Origin: JAJOKK01 sp965370555
Lineage (GTDB): Bacteria > Bipolaricaulota > Bipolaricaulia > UBA7950 > UBA9294
Direction: 5' to 3'
Assembly (NCBI GenBank): GCA_965370555.1
Contig: CBDUVB010000005.1
Location: 14,840-78,839 of the forward strand
Length of the DNA: 64,000 bases
A program made the position numbers and the translations under genes. The notes beneath the pieces are model-generated. The model saw nothing but the letters and a program-made list of their open reading frames with translations, had not been told where the DNA came from and did not search any database. The first letter of the stretch is position 1. Every line of letters begins with the position of its first letter. Below are positions 18,040-30,291 of the stretch, in pieces.

Positions 18040-18193
18040 AGGCGTAGCGATCATCGTCTGAGAAGAAGACGTCCATCCTCCGAACTCCACGCTGCGCAAT
18101 GTGATGGGGCATTCAGGGAACGACAACGCGCGCGATTCAAGCCATGTGCCGAGTTTACCATAGATGGTCAGATAAACAGAGAGGCGAGGACGT

Positions 18194-19708
18194 GTGCTGA
18201 TGCTGTTTCGTACTGTGTCCCCGGAATTTCCAAGCGGCTTGTGCTATGGATTCCGTTCTTTGGAATCTGCGCCGTCAAGTGCGATAATTACGATTACTGT
18301 GTTGCACCTTACTCAATGCGAACCACCGCGAAACAGCCCCTGCCTCTGCGGTTCAGGCAAGAATTTCAAGAATTGCTGCAGGGATTCGTATTCATCAGGG
18401 GGACTCGATCGAGCGATTCGTTGCTTCAATGAAGGTGACTATACCCGCGCTCTGGCGGAATGTCGCTCTCACGTCACATGGTATGTAATCGCTCATCGTG
18501 CGCATACTGTCCCTCTGCTCCAGAGGGGCGAACCTGCGGGAATCGCGTTTCTCGAGATTGATATCAAGGCACTATCGGAGATCGTTGATGTGCTGCACCG
18601 ATGCCTATATCGAGCAGGGGAGGGCAACACATTCCCTCTTGCCTTAGATCAGTTGCGTAGCGCAATTGACTCACCTAGATGGCATGAAAGAATTCAGTAC
18701 TTCCGTGCTCTGTGGCACCTTGTGGACCAGGGTGATCCTGGCGCAGCGATGCGTGAGTTGGCTGGAATTGACATCGAGTCATGTTTCGATGTCGATGTCC
18801 TGGAGCTCTATATCGATGCTGCTCCCGTCTCACTCCCATTCAGCCAACGGATTGAGGTGATCGATCGCATTATCGAGAACGCTCAGAAGGAGCCTGAACG
18901 GCTCCAGTATTCCTTGCTGAAGGGCGTCTTCCACTGCCTGATTTGCCAATTCGAAGACGGTTTGCGTTACATCCGATCTGCCATCGAGAGGTACCGCAGT
19001 TTCAGTGCCGAGAAGCGAACACGATATGGGGATCTTTTCCTTGCACGCGCTCTTGCGACACTTGGCCGGCTTGAGGATGATCCAAGCTCACTCTGCCAGG
19101 CAATCGTTGTATACGAAAGGCTAGTTGAGGCCTGCCAAGAGCGGGGAGGTTCCGAGGAGTACCTCGCGGAACTTGAGAAGTCCCTAGGCGACTGCCATCT
19201 GGATCTAGGCGAGAGTCTTGAAGCGATTGGCTGGTACCGAAGAAGCCTAGATCACGCACCAACTGGACTTGCGCGTGTATTCCTTGCCAGAGCCTTGATT
19301 GACACCGCCAATCTCAGATCAGCAAGGGCTACCCTGGCGGAAGTTGACATATCAGGATTCGACGACAGCTGCATGCTCGACCTCGCGTTGGTTTCGTCCA
19401 AGTTGGCGATTCAATCAACGCGGGATGATGACTGGCAGCAGGCGGTCGCCTTGTTGAAGAGGACAAACCCACCCCACCCCCTGTTCCGGCAATACAAGGA
19501 CTCAGCGTTGCTGGGATTGCTCGAGATTCAGCGTGGCGGTTCACCGAATAGGTTGAGTGGCGTCCTCTCCTCGTTCAGTCGATATTTCCTCTTGAGTCCG
19601 AACTTCTTTGGACTCGGACTCAACCTGAACAATGTGCTTGACGACGTAAGGGATGCCATGGCAAGGCGAAGGCACCAACAACAGGATTTATCGGATGGCT
19701 CAGCCTAG
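18194..19708 (+). CDS. SEC-C motif protein with TPR-like helices
   Basis: Up to 504 residues. The N-terminal part carries a SEC-C zinc motif, SPCLCGSGKNFKNCC, the metal-binding tail motif of SecA also used by many accessory proteins. The rest is a long alpha-helical array (for example LARALATLGRLEDD and YLAELEKSLGDCHLDLGESL) resembling tetratricopeptide repeats, so a protein-binding scaffold is likely. The first 35 codons run through a dispersed repeat, so the real start may be GTG 18299, 14 codons before the zinc motif. No clear ribosome binding site is seen at either. Base composition is lower in GC than in nifJ, consistent with acquisition. Function is unknown; it may be defence or stress related. 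Confidence 0.75.
   Translation: MLMLFRTVSPEFPSGLCYGFRSLESAPSSAIITITVLHLTQCEPPRNSPCLCGSGKNFKNCCRDSYSSGGLDRAIRCFNEGDYTRALAECRSHVTWYVIAHRAHTVPLLQRGEPAGIAFLEIDIKALSEIVDVLHRCLYRAGEGNTFPLALDQLRSAIDSPRWHERIQYFRALWHLVDQGDPGAAMRELAGIDIESCFDVDVLELYIDAAPVSLPFSQRIEVIDRIIENAQKEPERLQYSLLKGVFHCLICQFEDGLRYIRSAIERYRSFSAEKRTRYGDLFLARALATLGRLEDDPSSLCQAIVVYERLVEACQERGGSEEYLAELEKSLGDCHLDLGESLEAIGWYRRSLDHAPTGLARVFLARALIDTANLRSARATLAEVDISGFDDSCMLDLALVSSKLAIQSTRDDDWQQAVALLKRTNPPHPLFRQYKDSALLGLLEIQRGGSPNRLSGVLSSFSRYFLLSPNFFGLGLNLNNVLDDVRDAMARRRHQQQDLSDGSA
18211..18230 (+). repeat. Copy 2 of the short dispersed repeat
   Basis: TACTGTGTCCCCGGAATTTC, inside the 5' part of the SEC-C reading frame. It resembles 18021-18039. 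Confidence 0.6.
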
Positions 19709-19772
19709 GGCTGGAGGAGAGGCGATTCCGGGGAAGCAATACTCATTTCGGAGACAGCGCGAAGCAAATTCG

Positions 19773-19792
19773 CACTATGTGCCCGGAATTCC
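19773..19792 (+). repeat. Copy 3 of the short dispersed repeat
   Basis: CACTATGTGCCCGGAATTCC, 65 bases after the SEC-C gene, same orientation as the two upstream copies. Confidence 0.55.
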
Positions 19793-19851
19793 GCAGCGCT
19801 GAGGATTCCGGCACACTGGCGGTTCCGAACAACCGAAGACCAACACTACGC

Positions 19852-20049
19852 ATGCAAGCTTACTGGGATGCAGTACAGGAGGCGAAGAGCCGGGGCCTTT
19901 CGCTCCGTGCCATCGCCAGAGAGCTGGGCATCTCTCGCATTACAGTGACGAAGTACGCCAAGGCCACCAGTCCACCTGTGTATGGTGGGATCCATGCTCA
20001 AAGCGACAGAGACCGAAGACTGACAAAATCGCTTGTCAGTTCACCCTGA
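19852..20049 (+). pseudogene. N-terminal helix-turn-helix fragment of a transposase-like protein
   Basis: From ATG 19852 the frame gives YWDAVQEAKSRGLSLRAIAR followed by ELGISRITVTKYAKATSPPVYG. This is the first helix-turn-helix of IS21/ISL3-like transposases or related recombinases. The frame then loses similarity and stops at 20049, with no catalytic domain, so it is a 5' fragment. It is the one clear 5'-end remnant in the window. Confidence 0.55.
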
Positions 20050-20100
20050 CATTCTTCCTTGACAACAACACAACTTCTCCATCGCACCGCACGCTCCTTT

Positions 20101-20346
20101 CTAGAAGCGAAGCGCGATGCCGAAAGACAGGCAAAGGCCGGAGAAGTCGAGGTCGATCTTGTCGGTTGGGTCATTGAAGTTGACCGCGACCTGTTTGAAC
20201 ATGAGGCTCCGCCACGCCGCGGAGAACTCGAGGGCCAGGACGTCCGCGAATCGGTGGCCGACGATCGTGCACAGCTTCGACCCCCACGCCGACGCGCCGT
20301 CGGTGACGTTCGCTTCGTCTCTCAGGGTGGACTGGTCACTCCCTTT
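20101..20346 (-). pseudogene. C-terminal fragment of an outer-membrane beta-barrel protein
   Basis: On the minus strand the frame opens after the nifJ stop and reads TLRDEANVTDGASAWGSKLC and later LDFSGLCLSFGIALRF before a TAG. Alternating hydrophobic strands and a terminal phenylalanine are the signature of the last strands of an outer-membrane barrel recognised by BamA. There is no start codon or signal peptide, so it is a 3' remnant about 80 residues long. Confidence 0.6.
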
Positions 20347-20365
20347 CTCTTAATCTGCGGTTGCC

Positions 20366-23914
<3,549 letters not shown>

Positions 23915-23971
23915 ATTGTTTTCTCCTCCTGATAAGAGTGTAAACAGTGCTGATGGAACGCTCGCACCGGC

Positions 23972-24000
23972 ATTGTACTGCGCTGCCTTGACTGCTACAA
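23972..24000 (-). promoter_or_regulatory. Probable nifJ promoter
   Basis: On the minus strand, TTGTAG (24000-23995), 17 bases, TACAAT (23977-23972), about 60 bases before the nifJ ATG. The remaining 240 bases up to the divergent hlyIII gene show no gene. Confidence 0.45.
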
Positions 24001-24240
24001 TGCGAAGTTGTCTCCGATTGGGTCTGGCCCTGCCGCACACGGTGAAAACGAGTGGCCTTCGTTCGTTAGGTATCCGTCTCCTCGATCTGACCCTCATTGT
24101 TACCGCCGGGAACGAACCGGCACAGCACCTGTACGGGTCCTTTGAATCCCTCCCAGGAGATAACGAATTCTCCGTAGCGACACGTCCTTGTCTGTGGTAC
24201 CATTTCATCGACTAAACGACCACGAAGGGGATGCACGCTC

Positions 24241-24921
24241 TTGAAGAAGAAACATGATGTCTATAACTTTCTAAAATTCTATAGTTTAGGCGAGGAAATC
24301 GCCAACGCTGTGACCCATGGGATTGGGACCGGACTCAGTGTGGCTGGTCTGATCTTGCTCGTCGTCCTATCCTATCAACGCGGCGCTGTTGCCTGGCAGA
24401 TCGCGAGCCTCAGTGTCTACGGGGCGAGTCTTGTCCTGTTGCACCTCTCCTCCACCCTCTATCACAGCCTGCGCCCCCCGAAGGCGAAACTCGTCTTCCG
24501 CGTGTTCGACCACGGCTCGATCTACCTCTTGATCGCCGGGACCTATACCCCGTTTCTCGTAGTGGGGATGCCGGGGACGCTGGCCTGGTTTCTTCTCGGA
24601 ACTATCTGGGCGTTGGCAATCACGGGGATCGTGCTCAGTGCCGTCTTCATCGGTCGCTTTCCCAAGCTCTCCACCACTGCCTACATCCTGATGGGGTGGC
24701 TCGTTGTCGCTGCCGGGAAACAGCTTGTCGCTAACATCCCTCGTGGCGGACTCGTCCTCCTTATAGCCGGAGGGCTTGCCTACACTATGGGGATAATCTT
24801 CTACGCGTGGAAGAAGCTCCCCTACAACCACGCGATCTGGCACCTGTTTGTGCTCGGGGGAAGCATCAGCCACTACCTTGCAATCCTGCTTTACCTGTTG
24901 CCCAACGTGACAGTAGAGTGA
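24241..24921 (+). CDS. Hemolysin III family (PAQR) membrane protein
   Basis: 226 residues with seven predicted transmembrane helices. Family hallmarks: SLGEEIANAVTHGIGTGLSV at the start, LLHLSSTLYHSL (conserved S-x-x-x-H), the DHGSIYLLIAGTYTPF segment, and the paired C-terminal histidines in NHAIWHLFVLGGSISHYLAI. These His and Asp residues form the metal site of PAQR-type putative hydrolases. The start is taken as TTG 24241; no in-frame ATG precedes the conserved region. Function in bacteria is not settled; hemolysis is reported for one member. Confidence 0.9.
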   Translation: MKKKHDVYNFLKFYSLGEEIANAVTHGIGTGLSVAGLILLVVLSYQRGAVAWQIASLSVYGASLVLLHLSSTLYHSLRPPKAKLVFRVFDHGSIYLLIAGTYTPFLVVGMPGTLAWFLLGTIWALAITGIVLSAVFIGRFPKLSTTAYILMGWLVVAAGKQLVANIPRGGLVLLIAGGLAYTMGIIFYAWKKLPYNHAIWHLFVLGGSISHYLAILLYLLPNVTVE

Positions 24922-24982
24922 GAGCAGGAAGAGGTAAGTGCGAGAGGCACGGCGTTCCTGTGCCGGTTTCCTGAAGCAGGGG

Positions 24983-27175
24983 TTATTGGGCCTGCTGCCG
25001 CGGATCGATGAACCAGTCGCGTTTCCCCGTTCGCTTGATCGGCTTTTTTCGCATGGAGAGGGAGATTCGCTTGCGGCTCTTATCCACCTCTAGAACAGTG
25101 ACCATCACCTGCTGCTGAACCTTCACTACCTCGGAGGGATCCTTCACGAACCGGTCGGCGAGTTGGCTCACGTGGACGAGACCATCCTGATGGACTCCAA
25201 TGTCGACGAACGCCCCGAAGTTAGTCACGTTGGTCACGATCCCGGGAAGAGTCATTCCCGGGAGGAGATCATCCAATGTATGCACGCCGTCGGCGAATGC
25301 GAAAACCTCGAAGCGATCGCGCGGATCGCGACCGGGCTTGGCCAGTTCCACCAGAATGTCGGTTAGGGTAGGAAGTCCGATGGTGTCAGTGGTGTAGCGG
25401 TCAAGATCGATCTGCTTGCGGAGATCCTCGTGCTGCATCAGATCGTGAATGGAACAATCGAGGTCGTTCGCCATTCGCTCGACAACCTGGTAACTCTCCG
25501 GGTGGACAGCGCTGGCATCGAGTGGATTCTTGTCATTGCGGATGCGGAGGAATCCGGCCGCCTGTTCGAACGCCTTCGGCCCAAGACGGGGGACCTTCTT
25601 CAGATCATTCCGACTGAGGAACGGGCCGTTCTGATTGCGGAATTCAACGATGTTCCTTGCCAAGGTTGATCCCAGGCCGGAGACGGTTGTAAGAAGTGGA
25701 ACGCTCGCGGTGTTCACCTCGACCCCGACGCGATTGACGCAGCTTTCCACCACGTCATGTAGGCTCTGTTTCAATCGTCCCTGATCGACATCGTGCTGAT
25801 ACTGCCCCACGCCGATAGATTTAGGGTCGATCTTCACGAGTTCGGCGAGGGGATCCATCAACCTTCGCCCGATCGAGACCGCCCCGCGTACGGTAATGTC
25901 GTAATCGGGAAACTCGTCACGTGCGATCTGAGAGGCGGAGTAGATCGACGCGCCGCTCTCGTTCACCAGAACGATCGGGATTCGCTTCTTGAGATCTAGC
26001 TTGCGTACGAACTCCTCTGTCTCCCGGCTGGCCGTCCCGTTTCCGATTGCGATCGCCTCGATGGAGAAACGTTCTACGCGGTCGAGGATGCTTTTCTTTG
26101 CTTCTTCTGCCTTCTTTTCTGACTGGGTGGGGTAGATGACCGTGTTGTGGAGGAGCTTCCCCTGTCGATCTAGGCAGACAACCTTGCACCCGGTGCGGTA
26201 CCCTGGATCGATCGCGAGGACCGCCTTCTGTCCCAGTGGGGATGCCATGAGGAGTTCGCGCAGGTTCTGCGCAAAGACGCGGATTGCTTCGATGTCGGCG
26301 TGCTCTTTAGCAAGGTTACGGATTTCTGTCTCCAGAGATGGAGCGAGGAGTCGTTTGTAGCTGTCATCAATTGCCAGAGTCATCTCCTCCGAAGCCGGGC
26401 TGCGTCCATCGATGAATCGCCGGTGGAGACGCGCCAGGGCTTCTTCCTCCCGGGGGCGAAGCGTGAGCTTAAGGATCCCTTCCTGCTCGCCGCGGAACAT
26501 AGCGAGGATGCGGTGGCTCGGTGCCTTTGTTACTGACTCCTGCGAGTCGAAGTAGTCGCGGTACTTTGCTCCTTCGACCTCCTTTGCCTTGATGGCTTTG
26601 GAAGTGATCGTCCCTTTCTTGACGAACAGTACGCGCATGTCTCCCCGCGCTGCTGCGTCCTCGTTCACCCACTCAGCGATGATATCCCGCGCGCCGGCAA
26701 GGGCAGCCTCGCTCGATTCGACCCCCTTCCCCGCATCGATGGACGCACGCGCCTCATCGCGCGGATCGATTGCAGGATCTTGCGAGAAGATCAACTTAGC
26801 GAGCGGTTCGAGCCCCTTCTCGCGGGCGATCATGGCCCGTGTCCGCCGCTTTGGCCTATAAGGGCGGTAGATGTCTTCAAGCGCGGTCAGAGCCAGCGCT
26901 TCTTCCACGGAGATGCGAAGCTTATCGGTCAAGAGATCTCGTTCTTCGAGGGAGCTTAGGATAGCCTCGCGACGCTTGTCGAGCTCGGCGAGCTGGGTCA
27001 AGCGGTCGCGGATCGCGGTGATCGCTACCTCGTCGAGCGACCCAGTCCGCTCCTTACGGTAGCGGGCGATGAACGGAACCGTGCCCCCCTCAGAGAGGAG
27101 CGTAGCTGTAGCGCGCACCTGTGATGCGCTGATCTTCAGTTCTGTTGCAATACGCGTGTTGTGCGATTCTGGCAT
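24983..27175 (-). CDS. tex: Tex family RNA-binding transcription accessory protein
   Basis: 730-residue Tex protein, related to eukaryotic Spt6. Order: N-terminal helical region with GTVPFIARYRKERTGSLDE, the YqgF/RNase H-like domain beginning AVLAIDPGYRTGCKVVCLD, the helix-hairpin-helix pair (TVSGLGSTLARNIVEFR, KVPRLGPKAFEQAAGFLRI), and a C-terminal S1 domain GIVTNVTNFGAFVDIGVHQDG. Tex proteins bind RNA and affect transcription or RNA decay. Convergent with hlyIII, divergent from the NTPase gene. Complete, normal length. Confidence 0.95.
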   Translation of the reverse strand: MPESHNTRIATELKISASQVRATATLLSEGGTVPFIARYRKERTGSLDEVAITAIRDRLTQLAELDKRREAILSSLEERDLLTDKLRISVEEALALTALEDIYRPYRPKRRTRAMIAREKGLEPLAKLIFSQDPAIDPRDEARASIDAGKGVESSEAALAGARDIIAEWVNEDAAARGDMRVLFVKKGTITSKAIKAKEVEGAKYRDYFDSQESVTKAPSHRILAMFRGEQEGILKLTLRPREEEALARLHRRFIDGRSPASEEMTLAIDDSYKRLLAPSLETEIRNLAKEHADIEAIRVFAQNLRELLMASPLGQKAVLAIDPGYRTGCKVVCLDRQGKLLHNTVIYPTQSEKKAEEAKKSILDRVERFSIEAIAIGNGTASRETEEFVRKLDLKKRIPIVLVNESGASIYSASQIARDEFPDYDITVRGAVSIGRRLMDPLAELVKIDPKSIGVGQYQHDVDQGRLKQSLHDVVESCVNRVGVEVNTASVPLLTTVSGLGSTLARNIVEFRNQNGPFLSRNDLKKVPRLGPKAFEQAAGFLRIRNDKNPLDASAVHPESYQVVERMANDLDCSIHDLMQHEDLRKQIDLDRYTTDTIGLPTLTDILVELAKPGRDPRDRFEVFAFADGVHTLDDLLPGMTLPGIVTNVTNFGAFVDIGVHQDGLVHVSQLADRFVKDPSEVVKVQQQVMVTVLEVDKSRKRISLSMRKKPIKRTGKRDWFIDPRQQAQ

Positions 27176-27382
27176 AGTAATCTTCCTACTCAGTTCACGG
27201 TCCGTTACGAAGGCAGCATCCCTTTAGCCGCCCTACTAACGGAACTGATGTTAGGGAGCGTCTTCCGTGGGCGTAATCCCGATACCAAACCTCTGAGACA
27301 AGATCCTGCTCCCGGAGTTCCGCAGGCTCACCTTATTATTTACGTCCAAGAGAGGATAGAATGAGGCGCGAGGTGGATCAAG

Positions 27383-27898
27383 GTGCAAATTGCGATTACA
27401 GGGCGGCCGGGAGTGGGAAAGACGACGCTGATCGAGCGGGTGCTCAACCAGTTATCAATCAGTGCAGGGGGAATGTTGACCAAGGAGATCCGCAAGTGTG
27501 GCCATCGCGTCGGGTTTTCCGTTATCGCCATCGACACCGAAGAAGAGGGAATCCTCGCTCACCTGCATCAGACAAAGGGGCCGAGGATGGGACAGTACAC
27601 CGTTAACCTGGATGATCTCGAAGGAGTGGGAATATCCGCCATCCGTCGGGCCGTGCAGGAGAAGGATCTAGTGGTGATCGACGAACTCGCGCCGATGGAA
27701 CTCTCCTCTCCCGCCTTTATTCCCGCGGTGGAGGAGGCGCTGGCGAGCGGTAGAGACCTTATAATCTCCACCCACGCTCACCTGGACCACCCCCTCATCC
27801 ACCGAATCCGCCGTGAATTCACCCTCTACCGTGTGAAGATAGGAAACCGCGATCGACTGGTGGAGACGATCGTCGATGCTTTCGGTTCCTCAGAATAG
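27383..27898 (+). CDS. THEP1-type nucleoside-triphosphatase
   Basis: 171-residue P-loop NTPase of the THEP1/NTPase_1 family. Walker A is GRPGVGKTTLIERV at residues 7-20, and Walker B is LVVIDELAPMEL near 96-107. The intervening GGMLTKEIRKCGHRVGF is family-specific. Members hydrolyse ATP, GTP and other nucleotides in vitro, and a link to nucleotide or RNA processing has been proposed. The start is GTG 27383 behind GAGGTGGA. It is common in archaea and deep-branching thermophilic bacteria. Confidence 0.88.
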   Translation: MQIAITGRPGVGKTTLIERVLNQLSISAGGMLTKEIRKCGHRVGFSVIAIDTEEEGILAHLHQTKGPRMGQYTVNLDDLEGVGISAIRRAVQEKDLVVIDELAPMELSSPAFIPAVEEALASGRDLIISTHAHLDHPLIHRIRREFTLYRVKIGNRDRLVETIVDAFGSSE

Positions 27899-28334
27899 GT
27901 AACTGCAAGTTGAGCTTGCCTGCGGTTTTGCTCTGTGGAAACCAGGAGAAGAAAAGACCCCGGAGGCTTGTGCTGGGAACAAAGAGGTTCTTTGTCGGTT
28001 TCAGTGGGTAGCTGAAGATACGGTACGTAATAGGATACCTCTCGCGGAATCGCGAAACAGTGATGCGTAATGAGTGAAGGGTAATGAGAAAGAGCAAAAG
28101 CATTTTCTCGCAAAGACGCAGAGAACAGCAGGAAAAGGGGAAAAGAATAAGGATCAAAGGCATGTCTTAGTGGTCTTTGCGGCTTGAGTGAGCGCAACGA
28201 ACGGGCGAGAGAAAAAGCTTGTGCCTCTCGCAAAGACGCAAAGAAAAGCGTTACATAGGGAACTCCTTTAGAAGATCGAAAGAGCCGCATCCTCACCCTT
28301 CCTCGGACACCAGCCAGGGAGGAGGGCACTGTTC
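27899..28334. other. Gene-free stretch carrying degenerate repeats
   Basis: No gene I can support. It holds CTCGCAAAGACGCAGAG (about 28107) and CTCGCAAAGACGCAAAG (about 28230), similar to the block at about 5005. Open frames on the minus strand here are low-complexity products of these repeats and lack start signals. Confidence 0.5.
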
Positions 28335-28362
28335 TTTGCATACAGCGACGCAGTGTTATAAT
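28335..28362 (+). promoter_or_regulatory. Probable promoter of the outer-membrane protein gene
   Basis: TTTGCA, 16 bases, perfect TATAAT (28357-28362), about 45 bases before the ATG at 28408. Confidence 0.5.
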
Positions 28363-28407
28363 AGTGGATAACAGGAGATTCCATCCTGATGAAAAAAGGG
28401 GGTACGT

Positions 28408-29514
28408 ATGAAACGAATGATGGTGGTGGGTTTGTTAGGTTGTCTGTTTACGGGCCTATTGGCGGTTGCTGTTCCACTCTCTCTCTGCGACTACCATACT
28501 CCCGAAACGAGTCTCTCGGACATGAATTTGTCCTTCAGCTACCGCTACTTTGACGATCCGGCGACAGAAGGGGTCGATGTAAGCTCCGGGCGGTTCTCGC
28601 TCGGCTACAACCAGCTTTATGACTCGCCAGATATGGGGTTCACCCTGACAGGTAACGGCGAGGTCGCCCTTACGGGCTTCAGTGTCACTGGCGGGCTCGG
28701 CCAGGGTGCCGGAACGTTGCGCTACTATCTCACAGAGGATATGCCGTTCTTCGGGTTTGGCGGGGTGGAGGGATCGCTTGCAACGGGGCAGCCTCAGCCG
28801 GGCTTAGCTCTTAGTGCCGGCCTTGGTTATGGCCGGTTCAACGATGTAACACCGTTGGCCAAGGCGTTCAGGATCCAAACGGACCTATTGACTCTTGAAG
28901 CGATCACGGATCGCTTGCCCGATGAAGTGCTGATGGCGATTGCAACGGAGATCGGCCGGCAGATCGAGTACGCAGAGCTGAAGGATCTCGTCGCGGCGAT
29001 CGAAACGCTGATCGAGGATGCATCCGGTGCCACACTGAATGCCCGCGCGCTCCTCTCTATCGAGGACGAGATCCTCGCTACCGGGAATGAGAGGTACTGC
29101 GGCTGGTCGGTTCAAGGTGGAATCGGATACGAGATTATCGATCCCTTCGAGGGTGAGAAGGATATCCTCCTCACCCTATCAGCCGATGCTGCTTTCGCCC
29201 CAGAGCCGGGTTCACAGCTTCTCTTCCACGCGAGCTTCTTCGGTCCGTTCAACATCACCGAAGAGAACACCTTAACCGTGGCAGCCTCCTACGATTACGC
29301 CCTCAGCGAGGACACGACGGTCATTGCCAAATACAACCTGCAGCGGGTACAGCCCCTGGGACAGGATCCAGCGGACAGCCAATCGGCCTCGCTCGCGATC
29401 GCCTTCAACCTCGGCGGAGCGAACGTCTCCTTGCAGCTCGCACTGACAAAGGGAGTAGGTGCGATCGATTGGTCGAAGGAGATCACGATCTCCGCAACGA
29501 TGAACCTGCTCTGA
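28408..29514 (+). CDS. Putative outer-membrane beta-barrel protein
   Basis: 368 residues with an N-terminal signal peptide (MKRMMVVGLLGCLFTGLLAV, cleavage probably near residue 26). The mature part alternates hydrophobic and polar residues in short strands (LSFSYRYF, GRFSLGYNQLY, DMGFTLTGNGEVAL, LTVAASYDYAL) and ends in ISATMNLL. This pattern fits an outer-membrane barrel. A helical insert lies around residues 150-215. I do not recognise a specific family. Monocistronic, with promoter and terminator of its own. Confidence 0.65.
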   Translation: MKRMMVVGLLGCLFTGLLAVAVPLSLCDYHTPETSLSDMNLSFSYRYFDDPATEGVDVSSGRFSLGYNQLYDSPDMGFTLTGNGEVALTGFSVTGGLGQGAGTLRYYLTEDMPFFGFGGVEGSLATGQPQPGLALSAGLGYGRFNDVTPLAKAFRIQTDLLTLEAITDRLPDEVLMAIATEIGRQIEYAELKDLVAAIETLIEDASGATLNARALLSIEDEILATGNERYCGWSVQGGIGYEIIDPFEGEKDILLTLSADAAFAPEPGSQLLFHASFFGPFNITEENTLTVAASYDYALSEDTTVIAKYNLQRVQPLGQDPADSQSASLAIAFNLGGANVSLQLALTKGVGAIDWSKEITISATMNLL

Positions 29515-29529
29515 GAAAGAGATTGCCCT

Positions 29530-29570
29530 GGGAGGGAGCACCGCAGAATCGATGTTCCCTCCCTTATATT
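29530..29570 (+). terminator. Intrinsic terminator of the outer-membrane protein gene
   Basis: GGGAGGGA (29530-29537) pairs with TCCCTCCC (29556-29563), followed by TTATATT, 16 bases after the stop at 29514. Confidence 0.65.
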
Positions 29571-29631
29571 GTGTAGGCGACCCCACAGCAAGAGGTGAAA
29601 ACTACTTCAAAGGTGCAAGGAAGGGAGAACG

Positions 29632-30060
29632 ATGGATGTGCCTAACGATATCAAGAAGGAAGCCTGGTCACACTTCAAGGACTGCCAAACTGTGATGTTG
29701 GCGACAGCGGAGGGAGGACACCCGCGGGTTCGCCCCGTTACCCTGATCAATTACGACCATAAGCTCTGGGTCGCAACAGGGACGAACAGTGCAAAGGTAA
29801 GAGAGATTAAAGGAAACCCGAATGTAGAATTCTGCCTACAGCTTCAGGAAGAGGCAGGCGGTGGCTACGTGCGCGTCGCCGGGTTGGGAGAAATCATCAC
29901 CGATCAGGGCCCCAAGGAGAAACTGTTTACGCATACCGCCTTCCTCGCTGATTACTGGGAGGGGGCCGATGATCCCAGCTACGCATTGATTCAGATCATT
30001 CCGGTAGAGGTGGAGTACATGCGTCCGGGCGATATGGACGCACAGAGGTTCGGGGTGTGA
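29632..30060 (+). CDS. Pyridoxamine 5'-phosphate oxidase-fold protein
   Basis: 142-residue split-barrel flavin-binding family protein. Recognisable are CQTVMLATAEGGHPRVRPVT, LWVATGTNSAKVREIKGNP and VRVAGLGEIITD, typical of small FMN-binding PNPOx-like proteins with unknown substrates. The ATG is preceded by GGAAGGGAG. It is a single gene with no pyridoxal-pathway neighbours, so the name refers to fold rather than to proven activity. Confidence 0.85.
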   Translation: MDVPNDIKKEAWSHFKDCQTVMLATAEGGHPRVRPVTLINYDHKLWVATGTNSAKVREIKGNPNVEFCLQLQEEAGGGYVRVAGLGEIITDQGPKEKLFTHTAFLADYWEGADDPSYALIQIIPVEVEYMRPGDMDAQRFGV

Positions 30061-30084
30061 GAAGGCCTCATTGTTCAGTGTGGG

Positions 30085-30108
30085 CTTGCTCGCCGTACCG
30101 CGAGCAAG
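30085..30108 (+). other. Perfect 9-bp hairpin between genes
   Basis: CTTGCTCGC, six-base loop, GCGAGCAAG, 24 bases after the PNPOx gene. There is no T run on either strand, so an RNA-end stabiliser is as likely as a terminator. The rest of 30109-30245 has no gene. Confidence 0.6.
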
Positions 30109-30245
30109 AAAGGGGCTGCTAACTTGAGCCAGGGCAGACCGGCCAAGAAGGATTAAAAACCGCTGTTGACGAGAGATAAGAAGAAGATAATGTCCTTCCC
30201 CGAAGACAAATGATACGTATTACCAAGATATCGCCATCAATAACC

Positions 30246-30273
30246 TTGACATTTTTACCGCCTTATGTATAAT
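30246..30273 (+). promoter_or_regulatory. Consensus promoter of the AlbA_2/ATPase gene pair
   Basis: TTGACA (30246-30251), 16 bases, TATAAT (30268-30273). Both boxes are perfect. The -10 box overlaps the ATG at 30265, so that codon cannot be the start; 30292 fits. Confidence 0.8.
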
Positions 30274-30291
30274 ATGGCTCAGGCCGATAAA

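Noticed and set aside
23915..24208. 98-codon N-terminal extension of nifJ
   Set aside because: The region has no homology to PFOR. A perfect ribosome binding site sits before ATG 23914, and a likely promoter lies within the extension.
27826..28341. Overlapping minus-strand frames of 114 and 171 codons
   Set aside because: Their sequence comes from degenerate repeats and the antisense of the NTPase gene; low complexity and no start signal.
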